NCBI RefSeq assembly: GCF_019492055.1
Contig: NZ_JAICBX010000001.1
Span: 1,364,001-1,428,000 of the forward strand
Length of the DNA stretch: 64,000 bases
Direction: 5' to 3'
DNA from: Flavimaribacter sediminis
GTDB taxonomy: Bacteria > Pseudomonadota > Alphaproteobacteria > Rhizobiales > Rhizobiaceae
In this document: positions 35,324-44,870 of the stretch, in pieces
Position numbering within the stretch: position 1 is the stretch's first letter
How the letters are laid out: each line of letters starts with the position of its first letter
The notes under the pieces: generated by a model
Databases searched by the model: none
Told to the model about the DNA's origin: nothing
The model's input: only the letters and a program-made list of their open reading frames with translations
Program-made: the position numbers and the translations under genes

Positions 35324-37924
35324 TCAGTCGCTCGCCTTCAGCATCGCCTCCTTCATTTTTGCGATGTCCGCCTCGCTGAGTTGCGGCCGATCGATCTTGA
35401 TCGTCAGCTTGTCGAGCTTGGCGGTCAGCGGGAAGGGAGGCAAGTAGTCGGCATCGTTGACGCCGGTGATCGTGTCCGAACCGATGTCGAAGCTCTCGTC
35501 CCACTGCAGGATGATGGGGATCGTCTTCTCCATACGCTTTGAATCGACCACCACGCCGTCCACCTTGAAGGTTGTCTCCGCGGGCCGTCCGATGCCCGAG
35601 AAGTTGTTGTAGGCCATTGTGCCGACCCCCAGACCTTCATACTTCGACTCGAATTCGATGACATGCTTTCCGGGCGCGAGCGCCTCCTTGCCTTCCCACT
35701 TGATGCGATCAAGATCGAGCATGTTCCAGAGAAACACCGGCTTGCCCTCGAGCAGGTACATGCCATAGCCGGCGAAGCGACCGCCCGAGGTCACGATCAT
35801 GCCTTCGGCGCCGCCCTCGGGCACGGTGATCTCCGCGGTAATGGTGAAGGAGGAGTTCAGCAGATAGGGCGCGTCTCCTTGCGGTACGCCGGTCATGACG
35901 GACGTGTAGACCAGTTCGTCACGTCCGGCGATAATGCTCGGTCGCGGCGCGGCAACCCGCGCCCCCACGGAGGCATCCAGCGGCAGCACCTGATACTTCT
36001 TGGCCTCCTCGAGGAACATGGCCCGCATTTCCTTCACCTTCTCGGGATGTTGCGCAGCGATATCTTCGGACTGGTTCCAACTGGTCGACAGGTCGTAGAG
36101 CTGGAATATCTGGTTGTTCAGCGGATCCGGGTTGGCCGGGGAGAAAGCGTCCCACGGTGTACGGTTGACCTTGGTGCTGAGAAGCCAGCCATCGTGGTAG
36201 AGCGCCCACTGGCCCATCATCTCGAAGTATTGCGTCGTATGCCGGGACGGCGCGTCGGCGTTGGCGGCGTCAAAGGTATAGGCATAGCTCGTGCCCTCGA
36301 TCGGCGTCTGCTTGATGCCGTCCACGATTTCCGGTGCTGCGATCCCGGTAACTTCGAGGATCGTGGGGACATGGTCGATCACATGCATGAACTGATCACG
36401 CAGGCCTCCCTTGTCCTTGATGCCTTTCGGCCAGGTCACGACCATATTCTGGTTGACCCCACCAAGCCGCGACGCGTTCTGCTTGAACCAGTCGAACGGT
36501 GTGTCGAAGGCCCAGGACCACCCGGCCGACATGTGGTTGTAGGCGAACTCGGTACCCCAGGCATCATAGAATTTCATCTGCGTATCGACCGGCGGCCGTA
36601 CGCCGTTGAAGAAAGCGACCTCGTTGAAGGTGCCTTCCGGGCCACCCTCGGCACTCGTGCCGTTATCGCCGTTCTGGTAGATAATGAGCGTGTTTTCGTA
36701 GCGCCCGAGATCCTTGAAGTGCTGGATCACCCGACCGATCTCGTGGTCGTTGTAGGCGACATAGGCTGCGAAGACTTCAACCTGGCGAATGTAGAGTTTT
36801 TTCGCCTCGTCGCTCAGCGTATCCCAGGGCGGCAGAATATCGTCGGGCCAAGGCGTCAGTTCCAGGTCCGGCGGGATCACGCCCATCTTCTGCTGGTTCT
36901 CGAAAATGCGCTCGCGCAGCTTCTCGTAACCGTCGTCGAAAAGATGCATTGCGTGGATCTTGTCCACCCACTCCTTGGTCGGGTGGTGCGGTGCATGAGA
37001 CGAGCCCGGCACGTAATTGATGAAGAGTGGTTGCGAAGGATCGGTCTGGTGAATCCGGTCCATCCAGGCGATCGCGTCATCGGCCATCGCCGTAATCAGG
37101 TTCCACGAACTCTCTTTTCCCGTGACCGGCCAGATCTTGGCGTCCGGGTCGGAGCGATCCATCTTGAGGGTGCTCGGGAAGTCGTTGAACGGATAGATCT
37201 GCGTCGTGTTGCGGAAGAGGTTCGGCCCCCACTGGTTGGCGTCGCCGCCGACGAAGCCGTAGAAATAGTCGAAGCCCATGCCGGTCGGCCACTGGGTGAA
37301 CGGCCCGGCCTGGCTCGCCTCATAGGTCGGCGTATTGTGGTCCTTGCCGAACCAGGACGTGGCATAGCCGTTGTCGCGCAGAATACGCCCGATCGTCGCG
37401 TTGTCGACACCGATCACACTGTCGTAGCCCGGAAAGCCCGTCGCCTGCTCGGAGATAACACCGAAGCCCACAGAATGATGGTTGCGGCCCGTGATCATCG
37501 CAGCGCGCGTTGGAGAGCAAAGGGATGTCGACATCATGCGGGTAAAGCGCAAGCCTTCTGCCGCGAGAGCATCCATCGAAGGTGTTGGAATAACGCCGCC
37601 GAAGGTGCTGGGAATGGCAAACCCCGCGTCGTCGGTCATGATCATCAGGATGTTCGGCGCCTCCTTCGGTGGCACAACCCGGGGCGGCCACCATGGTTTG
37701 GATTGCAGCGCGTCGTCCTTGATCACACCCTCGAATTTCGGAGCCGGGGGCGGCAGTTGATTGCCCGGAAGAGTTGTGGTGGCGTTTGGGGACCCCAGCG
37801 TACCGGTTGTCTGGACGACCGCTTCGTCCGACCCGGATTTCTCCTGGGCATAGGCGTGTCCCGACAGCAGCAGACACACGGCCAGCCCGACAGGGAGCGC
37901 TCGACAGTGCGATACTCGTTTCAT
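35324..37924 (-). CDS. exported type I arylsulfatase
   Basis: An 866-residue sulfatase. A signal peptide (1-26, SGHAYAQ) is followed by a Pro-rich linker to about 85. The alkaline-phosphatase-like core has IMTDDAG (metal-binding D98, D99) and the formylglycine motif C-S-P-T-R at 136-140, with the TGRNHH continuation. The C-terminal 180 residues form a beta-rich domain (about 690-866). The Cys must be converted to formylglycine by an enzyme not seen here. The protein hydrolyses sulfate esters in the periplasm. Operon with the HAD protein; divergent AraC regulator. Confidence 0.95.
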   Translation of the reverse strand: MKRVSHCRALPVGLAVCLLLSGHAYAQEKSGSDEAVVQTTGTLGSPNATTTLPGNQLPPPAPKFEGVIKDDALQSKPWWPPRVVPPKEAPNILMIMTDDAGFAIPSTFGGVIPTPSMDALAAEGLRFTRMMSTSLCSPTRAAMITGRNHHSVGFGVISEQATGFPGYDSVIGVDNATIGRILRDNGYATSWFGKDHNTPTYEASQAGPFTQWPTGMGFDYFYGFVGGDANQWGPNLFRNTTQIYPFNDFPSTLKMDRSDPDAKIWPVTGKESSWNLITAMADDAIAWMDRIHQTDPSQPLFINYVPGSSHAPHHPTKEWVDKIHAMHLFDDGYEKLRERIFENQQKMGVIPPDLELTPWPDDILPPWDTLSDEAKKLYIRQVEVFAAYVAYNDHEIGRVIQHFKDLGRYENTLIIYQNGDNGTSAEGGPEGTFNEVAFFNGVRPPVDTQMKFYDAWGTEFAYNHMSAGWSWAFDTPFDWFKQNASRLGGVNQNMVVTWPKGIKDKGGLRDQFMHVIDHVPTILEVTGIAAPEIVDGIKQTPIEGTSYAYTFDAANADAPSRHTTQYFEMMGQWALYHDGWLLSTKVNRTPWDAFSPANPDPLNNQIFQLYDLSTSWNQSEDIAAQHPEKVKEMRAMFLEEAKKYQVLPLDASVGARVAAPRPSIIAGRDELVYTSVMTGVPQGDAPYLLNSSFTITAEITVPEGGAEGMIVTSGGRFAGYGMYLLEGKPVFLWNMLDLDRIKWEGKEALAPGKHVIEFESKYEGLGVGTMAYNNFSGIGRPAETTFKVDGVVVDSKRMEKTIPIILQWDESFDIGSDTITGVNDADYLPPFPLTAKLDKLTIKIDRPQLSEADIAKMKEAMLKASD

Positions 37925-38361
37925 TGCTTCTCTCCTACTTCAGCAATCGTTTCAACATCCGTTCCTTTTTCGGATGTCTTGGCATTGTTGGTTATGACCG
38001 ACGTTGGTATTGGGCCGGCTGAACGGACTGGATGTTCGGCAAAGACGAATGAATTCACCCCTTGAGCGTCGGCTTGCCGTTCGCCAGCACAGAATCCGTG
38101 CTGGTCGTTTCGATCAAAGATTGCATTTTCTCGAAGCAAGCCCAGCCGCTCGTTTCCCCAAGCAACAGATACTTGAGACATGGCCGGTGATTGCAGGGGC
38201 TGGCATTTATGCAATAATATGCTCCTCCCTGGAAGAGAAAACCCCGATCGCGCAAGTGAAAGTTTGGTCAGGGCTGGGTTCAAACTCTTTGATCTTAAGC
38301 GTTTTAGCGAATTGACTATTTGCTATTTGCTTTTTTAGGACAATCTCGCAAAATACCTGGC
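37925..38361. promoter_or_regulatory. divergent sulfatase / AraC intergenic region
   Basis: No convincing gene. A 7-bp stem, CCAGCAC/GTGCTGG, with a 7-base loop lies at 38084-38104 and could be an operator or hairpin. TTGACT at 38313-38318 may be the -35 of the AraC gene. Just before the AraC ATG, a 22-base stretch resembles one in the dGTPase remnant at 42.29 kb. Confidence 0.4.
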
Positions 38362-39390
38362 ATGGCTGCTTCATATCGCCAACGTGCCACCATTTTGATG
38401 GGTCTTCCGCCGCTTCTCGACGAGCTCGGTGTGCCACTGGACCGTGTCCTGGACGGCGCCGGGCTCTCCGCCGCCGATCTAAGCCCGGGCACGTTCCTGC
38501 CATATGCCCAATTTCTGGCGCTGCTCGACCGTGCCGCAGAGCTTTCCGGCTGCGATGATCTGGGAGTACGGCTCGCTCGGCGCTTGTCGCTTGCCGCACT
38601 TGGACCAGCGGGCCAGGTAATGCGCCATGCCGCCACGCTCGGCGAGGCACTGAACGACTACGTCCAGTTTCAGATCTGGAACTCCACCGGGGGGTCGGCC
38701 TATGTCTATCAGACACCGCAGGACGTAGCCTTTGGCTACGGGATCTATGATCCCGCCGGGTACGAAGCCCTGCAGATCCACGATTTGGTCTTGGGCGCCG
38801 GCTGCAGGCTCATTTTTCTCCTGACCGATCATCGTGTGAGACCGCTTGAACTCTGGTTGATGCGGCCGCCGTCCGCAGATCCCCGGCCACTTGCGACGTT
38901 TGCTGGCTGTCCTGTGTATTATGAGCGGGAACAAACCTGCATCTTCCTGCCGCCGGAAGCTTTGGAATTCCCTTTGAAAGACGCTGACAGCAGGGCGCAC
39001 AATGAAGCGTTGTCAAGGCTCGCGTCGCTAACTGCAGCAGGGCCGTGGGGAAAGGCCGCCGCCGTGCGACACGCCCTTCGCACCTCGATTACGACCGGGC
39101 GGATTGTCATGCCGGAAATTTCAGGCAGGCTTGGCCAACACACACGCAGTCTGCGACGGGCGCTGGAAAAAGAGGGGACAACATTCGCTGCACTTCGGGA
39201 GGAAGTACGGTACACTGTCGCCCGCGAACTCCTGTCCTTGACTCCACTCCCGATGAGCGAAATTGCAAGCGCATTGGGCTTTTCAGGTTCCAGCACCTTC
39301 TCGCATTCATTTCGCCACTGGTCCGGAACCACACCTACCAACTGGCGCCGCAAGTATACCCGAAATTGTCACAGTGCCGTATCGGTGTAA
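38362..39390 (+). CDS. AraC-family transcriptional regulator (Arabinose_bd-like N-domain)
   Basis: A 342-residue regulator. The N-terminal 200 residues match the OruR/ArgR/ToxT-like ligand domain (LARRLSLAALGPAGQVMRHAATLGEALNDY). The C-terminal AraC double helix-turn-helix has RELLSLTPLPMSEIASALGFSGSSTFSHSFRHW, ending GTTPTNWRRKY. The ATG at 38362 is chosen over a TTG 14 codons upstream. It is transcribed away from the arylsulfatase, which is its probable target. Confidence 0.9.
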   Translation: MAASYRQRATILMGLPPLLDELGVPLDRVLDGAGLSAADLSPGTFLPYAQFLALLDRAAELSGCDDLGVRLARRLSLAALGPAGQVMRHAATLGEALNDYVQFQIWNSTGGSAYVYQTPQDVAFGYGIYDPAGYEALQIHDLVLGAGCRLIFLLTDHRVRPLELWLMRPPSADPRPLATFAGCPVYYEREQTCIFLPPEALEFPLKDADSRAHNEALSRLASLTAAGPWGKAAAVRHALRTSITTGRIVMPEISGRLGQHTRSLRRALEKEGTTFAALREEVRYTVARELLSLTPLPMSEIASALGFSGSSTFSHSFRHWSGTTPTNWRRKYTRNCHSAVSV

Positions 39391-39938
39391 GGGGATCGGA
39401 TGGTCAGGATTGGTCGTGATTTGACCGGATGATCGACAATCTGAAACGGTGACATCCGACGGATCGCAAGCCAGTTCTCGGGGCGGCTCCATCGCCGAAC
39501 AGGGAAAGCGACAGAGGCAGGTGTTGCTTGCGGGTCTTTCATGCTGACGCCACCGTTTCGGTGACAAACCGCTCCACCATCAAAAGCAGTGTATGGAAGC
39601 GCTCTTATATGCATTGTCGGGGTCAAGTGCGGCACAAGCGACTCCGCGCGCCGCGAGGCAGGCGGGTGCGTTTGCGAATTGCGCAAATCTGTCCTCAAAA
39701 AGCAAATTCATGCAAACACATTCCGCTAAGGAGTCTGAACGGCCGATCGGCCTTGACCCTGCCGTCTGTGGCTGGTGGCGCAAGGGTTCTGTTCAAACAA
39801 GGAATACAGTCTTGAGGAAAACCCATTGCCAGGCAAATGCTGCTGAATGCCGCGGTTGCCGCACTGCTAACTGCGCAGGAATACACGATGACAACGCAAT
39901 TCACGCCGGGATCCGGTTGCCAGGAAGAGGAGACCAGT
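39391..39938. other. 548-base stretch without a supported gene
   Basis: Short open frames occur on both strands but none has a ribosome site plus a recognisable product. A minus-strand frame at 39369-39542 reads WLAIRRMSPFQIVDHP, which I cannot place. The last 100 bases should hold the promoter of the DUF2092 operon. Confidence 0.5.
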
Positions 39939-40736
39939 ATGGTCAGCCGTAAACGCGACGAGTTCAGATTTTTGGTTCTTGTGGCTTTGAGCTTTTTCGT
40001 TCTGCCGTCATTTGTCGGCGCCGCTGCCGCCGACGAAAACGACGCCAGGAACCTGCTGAAGGCGATGTCCGACTATGTGGGGGCGCAACAGCGCGTCCAT
40101 TTCGACTACAACGCCAACCTGGAGGTGGTCACATCTGACGGACAGAAGCTTGGCGTTGCAAGTTCCGGCACGGTCACACTCGAAAGACCGGATAAGCTCC
40201 GTGCAACAAGAAAGGGCGGTTTCGCCGATCTGGAGATGCTTTTCGACGGCACGACGGTCACGCTCTACGGTCGCGCCGCCAAGCTCTACACGCAGGTCCA
40301 GGCGCCCGGAACGATCGATCAACTGATCGATACGCTCAGGGACAAGTACAGCTTTGCCTTGCCGGCGGCGGACCTGTTGCTGTCGAATCCCTATGATGAA
40401 CTGATGGCCGAGGTGACCGACATCAAAGACCTTGGAAGCGGGTTTATCGATGATGTCGAATGCGACCACCTCGCGTTCCGCACCAAGGACGTCGACTGGC
40501 AGATCTGGATCGCCCGGGGCCGGGATCCCTATCCGTGCCGATATGAAATTGCGTCAAAGAAAGTCTCCCAGGCGCCGCAGTACCGGATCGACGTGCGCAA
40601 CTGGAAGACGGAAGGGCAGGTTCCCATGACCGGTTTCGAGTTCAAGCCCGGAGATGCAACGGAAGTCGATATCAAGACCATCCGTGCCCAGTTTGCAGAC
40701 CTTCCGCCCAACTTCTCCAAAGGAGATTCGAAATGA
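39939..40736 (+). CDS. DUF2092 family exported protein
   Basis: A 265-residue protein with a signal peptide (about 1-31, SFVGAAAA). The mature part is a LolA/LppX-like half-barrel: HFDYNANLEVVTSDGQKLG, GTVTLERPDKLRATRKGGF and FDGTTVTLYGRAAKLYTQV match DUF2092. The fold suggests handling of a lipid or other hydrophobic ligand in the periplasm, which is inference. ATG 39939 has GAGGAG upstream. It overlaps the next small gene (ATGA) and shares an operon with an outer-membrane protein. Confidence 0.85.
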   Translation: MVSRKRDEFRFLVLVALSFFVLPSFVGAAAADENDARNLLKAMSDYVGAQQRVHFDYNANLEVVTSDGQKLGVASSGTVTLERPDKLRATRKGGFADLEMLFDGTTVTLYGRAAKLYTQVQAPGTIDQLIDTLRDKYSFALPAADLLLSNPYDELMAEVTDIKDLGSGFIDDVECDHLAFRTKDVDWQIWIARGRDPYPCRYEIASKKVSQAPQYRIDVRNWKTEGQVPMTGFEFKPGDATEVDIKTIRAQFADLPPNFSKGDSK

Positions 40737-40945
40737 CCATCAGAAATAGCGTTGTCAAATATGCGCTTGCGGCCGCCCTTGGATATTCCGTACTGGCCGG
40801 TGGCTCCTGGATTGATGTTCAGGAATCCGCAAGTCTGGTGAGCGAGGCACAGGCCATCGTAGGACGGCCTCTGACGCCGGTCAGCTATGCCGGCGTTGCC
40901 CGACGCACGACGCGGCGTTGCATTTCGGGCGTGTATTATTGCTGA
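40733..40945 (+). CDS. small exported peptide coupled to DUF2092 gene
   Basis: A 70-residue product whose ATG overlaps the DUF2092 stop by 4 bases, with AAGGAG just before it. It has an N-terminal hydrophobic segment (VVKYALAAALGYSVLAGG), an alanine/serine stretch, and a basic tail with RRTTRRCISGVYYC, so two cysteines close to the end. I recall similar small partners beside DUF2092 genes. The tail could form a disulfide or bind a metal or lipid; no function is known. Confidence 0.7.
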   Translation: MTIRNSVVKYALAAALGYSVLAGGSWIDVQESASLVSEAQAIVGRPLTPVSYAGVARRTTRRCISGVYYC

Positions 40946-41027
40946 ATTCAGCTTGATACACCGGAAGCGATCATTCGCTTCGCCAATGTCGATCGACGCC
41001 AAAACGCACCATATGTGAGGGGACACA

Positions 41028-41831
41028 ATGATAAGACCAGGTGTACTGCAGATCGCTTCCTTGTTTTTTGCTGTCCAGATCTGCTTCGGCGCAGTGGAGG
41101 CAGCGGATCTCGTGGCGCCCGAGCCGCCGGTTGTTGAAGCGGTATCTGTCGAGTCGCCCTGGTCAGGGCAGCTTGCGATCTATGGCTGGCTGCCCTGGAT
41201 GAGCGGCGACGCAGGTATCAACAGTCTTCCGCCGGTCAGCTTCTCTCTGGATCCGTCTGACATTCTCAATGCCCTCGACATGACGATACAGGCTACCGGA
41301 GACATCAGCTACGATCGCTTCGGGCTGTTTGGCGATATTGTCTACATGAAGATTTCAGGAAGCAACGCAACTTCTGTGGGCCCGCTTGTCGCAAGCGCCG
41401 ATCTCGGGGTTGCCATGACTGTCGGGACACTGGCAGGCGCCTATGAATTCTACAAGGACGACACGACATCGCTCAAAGCGCTGGCAGGCGCCCGATACTG
41501 GTCGGTCGACACCACGCTTAGTTTGGCTCTGATCCCAATCGGAGCCACTTCCGGAAGCGAAACAATCTCATGGTGGGACCCGGTCGTCGGTCTGAGAGGA
41601 CGAAAGCAGCTAACAGACAAGATCTATGTCACCGCAACGGGACTGATCGGCGGATTCGGTGTTGGATCCGAGTTCATGTGGGACGTCTTCGGCGGCATTG
41701 GCTACGAATTCAATGACCACTTGGCCATCACGGCAGGATGGCGCGGCATGGGGGTCGACTATTCCGACGGCGGCGACATCGTTGATATGACGAGCCAGGG
41801 TCCGCTGATAGGTGTTGGCTTCAGGTTCTGA
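41028..41831 (+). CDS. outer membrane beta-barrel protein
   Basis: A 267-residue protein with a signal peptide (about 1-25, CFGAVEA). The mature part alternates polar and apolar residues in strands, for example GQLAIYGWLPWMSGD and ISYDRFGLFGDIVYMKI, and ends in Phe (GPLIGVGFRF), the usual last residue of a barrel assembled by BAM. About 10-12 strands fit the length. It is the third gene of an operon with DUF2092 and the small peptide, so the three may form an envelope unit. Confidence 0.85.
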   Translation: MIRPGVLQIASLFFAVQICFGAVEAADLVAPEPPVVEAVSVESPWSGQLAIYGWLPWMSGDAGINSLPPVSFSLDPSDILNALDMTIQATGDISYDRFGLFGDIVYMKISGSNATSVGPLVASADLGVAMTVGTLAGAYEFYKDDTTSLKALAGARYWSVDTTLSLALIPIGATSGSETISWWDPVVGLRGRKQLTDKIYVTATGLIGGFGVGSEFMWDVFGGIGYEFNDHLAITAGWRGMGVDYSDGGDIVDMTSQGPLIGVGFRF

Positions 41832-42129
41832 ACCTCCCGGTCGAGAAAACCGGTTGCCAAAAGATAGTGGAGCCAATACGGACGAAAGTCCCGCCGTGTT
41901 GTTCCTGGTAGTCCTGCGTGCGACCGCTATTCTTGCTGCCTTCGCATTCTGCGCTCTGTATGGCTTTGAGACCTTTGCCATCGACCCGAACACGGGTGAC
42001 GGCGAACAGATCATCCCGACAGAAGAGGAAACTCCGCAGCAGGATTTGCGGCTCCGCGACGGGATGGGATCGAATACCGGATCTATGGCGTCCTGAACAA
42101 GGCATTGCTGCACTAATATGACGGCGCTT

Positions 42130-42495
42130 CTCGAACCTTTGACGAATTGCACGGCGGGAAATTCGGCGTAATCCGATGGCGTCTTCGAGGTCATGTAGGC
42201 CGTAGGCGATGTCGTCGGCCAGTTCCATGATAGACGTATCGAGAGATTTGAACTTGGTTTTCTTGTGCTTGTCTGGCCTGGGCTTAGGAAAAATCTCGCA
42301 AAATACAGGCCACTCCGGCAGACATTTTGCAATCCAGCCGAGAACTATGTCATCGTGTTCATCGCCCAGATAGCACTTCGGTGGCTTGAAACCGGATGAA
42401 ACGAACATTGAACCCACGGGCAGCTGGATGTGATAGCGGTCCTTTTTTAGGTCGGATACACGCGCCGCTTCGACTGGATCGTCCCTCATCGGTTT
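42130..42495 (-). pseudogene. dGTP triphosphohydrolase fragment
   Basis: The minus-strand frame reads FKPPKCYLGDEHDDIV, then KHKKTKFKSLDTSIMELADD followed by IAYGLHDLEDAIGL. This matches the middle part of HD-domain dGTPases (the SIMDLADDIAYGVHDLEDAI stretch that holds the metal-binding Asp pair). About 110 residues of an expected 400-450 remain. The 5' side stops at the IS3 remnant and the 3' side runs into unrelated sequence, so the gene is dead. Some dGTPases act in phage defence. Confidence 0.75.
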
Positions 42496-43023
42496 GCCCC
42501 GACAACTCCCAATCTACGACTTGGCTGAATGGTGCGGGATACTTTTGCAACCCGAGGACCGCTCGACCGCGTCAGCCAGGCATGGAAACCGCTCCGCGAG
42601 ACACCGAGCGCCTCGCACATCCAACTGACCCGCCAGATCCCCGTCCTTCGGACCCTCGCAATGAAGGCGAACATCACGCCTGATCCTTTGCAAAGTAGGC
42701 AGCGGCTTTTTTTGAATGTCTTGCTTGGCTTTCAGTTTTGCCACTTCGCGTCGAAGCCGCCGCATCTCGTCATCGGCCGGCGTTATCTGCCCCATGCCGG
42801 GAAACGCTCCAGCAGGATCGTGCCGGTATTGTTTGATCCAGCGCCGAAGCACCGTCGCATGGACATCAAGGTCACGGGTAGCCTGTGCCACGCTCACACC
42901 ACGCACCGTTATCAAATGGACCGCTTCTATTTTGAACTCGCGGCTGAACTGTCGTCTCGTCGTCTCTGCTCTCCAATTGCAATAACACCTTACCTCGGTG
43001 TACTAAAAATTGGCAGCAGTTCA
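42496..43023 (-). mobile_element. truncated IS3-family insertion sequence
   Basis: On the minus strand an OrfA-like helix-turn-helix protein is seen: REFKIEAVHLITVRGVSVAQ, then HATVLRRWIKQY and RRLRREVAKLKAKQDIQKK. A run of seven A's follows at the position of the IS3 frameshift. Then the OrfB start MMFAFIARVRRTGIWRVSWM continues for about 45 residues and is cut off where the dGTPase fragment begins. The likely left end, TGAACTGCTGCCAATTTTTA, is at 43004-43023. An ACG stands where the OrfA ATG is expected, so the copy is inactive. No second end is visible. Confidence 0.8.
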
Positions 43024-43116
43024 GTTCTCGATGGAAGTAAACACAATGATCATAGTATGGTATTCTATGGCCGTTACTACATTTCCCTCTGTCGCTGCTG
43101 CTCGAAGGTGGAATTA

Positions 43117-44661
43117 GTGGGCCGGCGTCGCGTCCTGGCGATGGCCGTGATGGGGGCGGTCCTCGCTTCAGCGGCGGCTTTCGTGTCGATCCTCTTCGTG
43201 TCTTGGCAACTGACCCTTCAGATCCAAAAGGCTCAGCTCGACCGCGACGCCATGACCGCATTGGCGCGTGTGGAAAGCATCTACGCTGACGCTGTGACAA
43301 CCCTCCGGGAAATCGCATCCAATACAACCCGGCCTTGCTCACCGGCGAATATCCGCCAGATGGTTAAACTGACCGAAAGCTCGCGCTCCGTCATCAATAT
43401 TGCCTACGGCGCGAATAACGTCGTTGAATGTAACACATGGGGACTTCTCAACTATGTGATTTCGAAGAACTCCTCGCAGGTTCGGCAATCAGACGGTATC
43501 GACGCCGTCTTCAACTGGAAGCCGCAGACTTTTGGTACCTATAGGTCACTGCTCATTCTAAGGCTGAACAACTATAGTGTGCTGGTGGATCAACAGGATC
43601 TGTTCAGCGATTGGGTCGGCTCCATGGCATCCAACATTTCCTCCATCCACGCCAACGACGGCACGCCGCTCCGGGCGAATTATAACGATGTGCCTCGTAC
43701 ATCAGAGACCGGCTTCAGCGAGGCGTCCTCTCGCAACGGTCCGAATGGTTGGTCCGTCACCGTACGCCAACCCCGAATCACCTTTCCGTCTTACTTGCGA
43801 TCGGAGCCCGTAGTCTTTCTACCTCTCTTGATTGCAATCGCTCTGCTGTCCGGATCGATGGCCTGGTTTTGGCTGCGGTGGCGCCTCTCGTTGCGCTACG
43901 AACTCGCGGCGGCGGTTCGAAAAGGCGCGTTTATTGCGCATTACCAGCCGATCATCGATCTCACGACCTGGCGTTGCGACGCAGCGGAGGCGCTTGCCCG
44001 ATGGCAACGCTCAGATGGCTCCCATGTGCCACCGGACGTGTTCGTCCCTCTGGCCGAATCCTTCGGCTTGATGGAAAGGATCACGGACCAGATCGTCGCA
44101 GCGGTGATGAGGGATCTAGGCGACTGGCTGAGACAGGACCCGAACGCACTCATCGGCATCAATCTCAGCGCGGCCGATCTGAGTACCGGACGGATCCTGC
44201 CCGTGCTTGATCGCGCATTGAGCCGCTCCGGCGTCAACCCGCGACAGATCTGGCTTGAGGTGACCGAGCACGGGATGATCGACATCACGGGTGCGCAAAT
44301 CACGCTCGCGGAGCTGCACCGACGCGGCCACCTGATTGCGATCGACGATTTCGGGACCGGCTACTCCGGCCTTAGCTATCTTCAGCAATTGCAGATCGAC
44401 GCGCTGAAGATCGATCGTTCGTTCGTCAAAGTCATCGGCACCGAAGCGCCGACACGCAATGTGACACAACAGATCATCGCCATGGCGCGCGAACTCAACT
44501 TGAAGATCGTCGCCGAAGGTGTGGAGACCGAAGAGCAAGCGGCCTACCTGCGAAGCAACGGCGTCGAATTTGCTCAAGGCTGGCTTTTCTCCGCAGCTCT
44601 GCCCGCGTCGGACTTTCTCGCATTTCGCTCATCTTGGCCTGGCCCTCAGTCTGCCAGCTAG
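43117..44661 (+). CDS. CSS-motif / EAL c-di-GMP phosphodiesterase
   Basis: About 514 residues. A membrane helix (about 8-30) and a second (about 235-255) flank a periplasmic CSS-type sensor domain with CSPANIRQ; in E. coli relatives the CSS cysteine responds to Dsb redox state. The C-terminal EAL domain keeps its catalytic set: AEALARW, GINLSAAD, LEVTEHG, AIDDFGTGYSG, LKIDRSF, AEGVETEEQ and AQGWLF, so it should cleave c-di-GMP. I chose GTG 43117 with AAGGTGG upstream; ATG 43057 is an alternative. The open frame upstream belongs to the IS remnant. Confidence 0.85.
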   Translation: MGRRRVLAMAVMGAVLASAAAFVSILFVSWQLTLQIQKAQLDRDAMTALARVESIYADAVTTLREIASNTTRPCSPANIRQMVKLTESSRSVINIAYGANNVVECNTWGLLNYVISKNSSQVRQSDGIDAVFNWKPQTFGTYRSLLILRLNNYSVLVDQQDLFSDWVGSMASNISSIHANDGTPLRANYNDVPRTSETGFSEASSRNGPNGWSVTVRQPRITFPSYLRSEPVVFLPLLIAIALLSGSMAWFWLRWRLSLRYELAAAVRKGAFIAHYQPIIDLTTWRCDAAEALARWQRSDGSHVPPDVFVPLAESFGLMERITDQIVAAVMRDLGDWLRQDPNALIGINLSAADLSTGRILPVLDRALSRSGVNPRQIWLEVTEHGMIDITGAQITLAELHRRGHLIAIDDFGTGYSGLSYLQQLQIDALKIDRSFVKVIGTEAPTRNVTQQIIAMARELNLKIVAEGVETEEQAAYLRSNGVEFAQGWLFSAALPASDFLAFRSSWPGPQSAS

Positions 44662-44870
44662 TTTAAAGGTCGGCATGGCGGTCGGAACTACGGCTGGCCC
44701 AAAACACTAACCACTCGACCTGGCAGACGGTGCGAAGGCCATCACGTCCGGAATTTCCTTGGAATGGATGTCTGCTCCGAGCTGCGCAATCACTTGGCCA
44801 TTCGAGCCACAGGCAACGACCCGATTTTCAATTCCGGTTCTCACACGCCACCGCACCGCGTCTGCTGTCC

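Noticed and set aside
34199-38065. Long plus-strand open frames opposite the HAD phosphatase and arylsulfatase genes (350 and 800 codons)
   Set aside because: They are mirror frames of GC-rich genes; their products are Arg/His/Val-rich with no domain, while the minus-strand products have clear active sites and signal peptides.
41896-42096. 66-codon plus-strand frame with a hydrophobic start after the outer-membrane gene
   Set aside because: GTG start, weak ribosome site and no recognisable relative; partly opposite the dGTPase region. Not strong enough to call.
42529-43116. In-frame upstream extension of the EAL protein
   Set aside because: It translates the IS3 remnant backwards and has no ribosome site; the family length fits a start near 43117.
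44707-44844. 45-codon minus-strand frame reading ENRVVACGSNGQVIAQLG
   Set aside because: Composition looks protein-like, but it is very short, begins with GTG without a ribosome site, and I cannot place it. May be a gene fragment.
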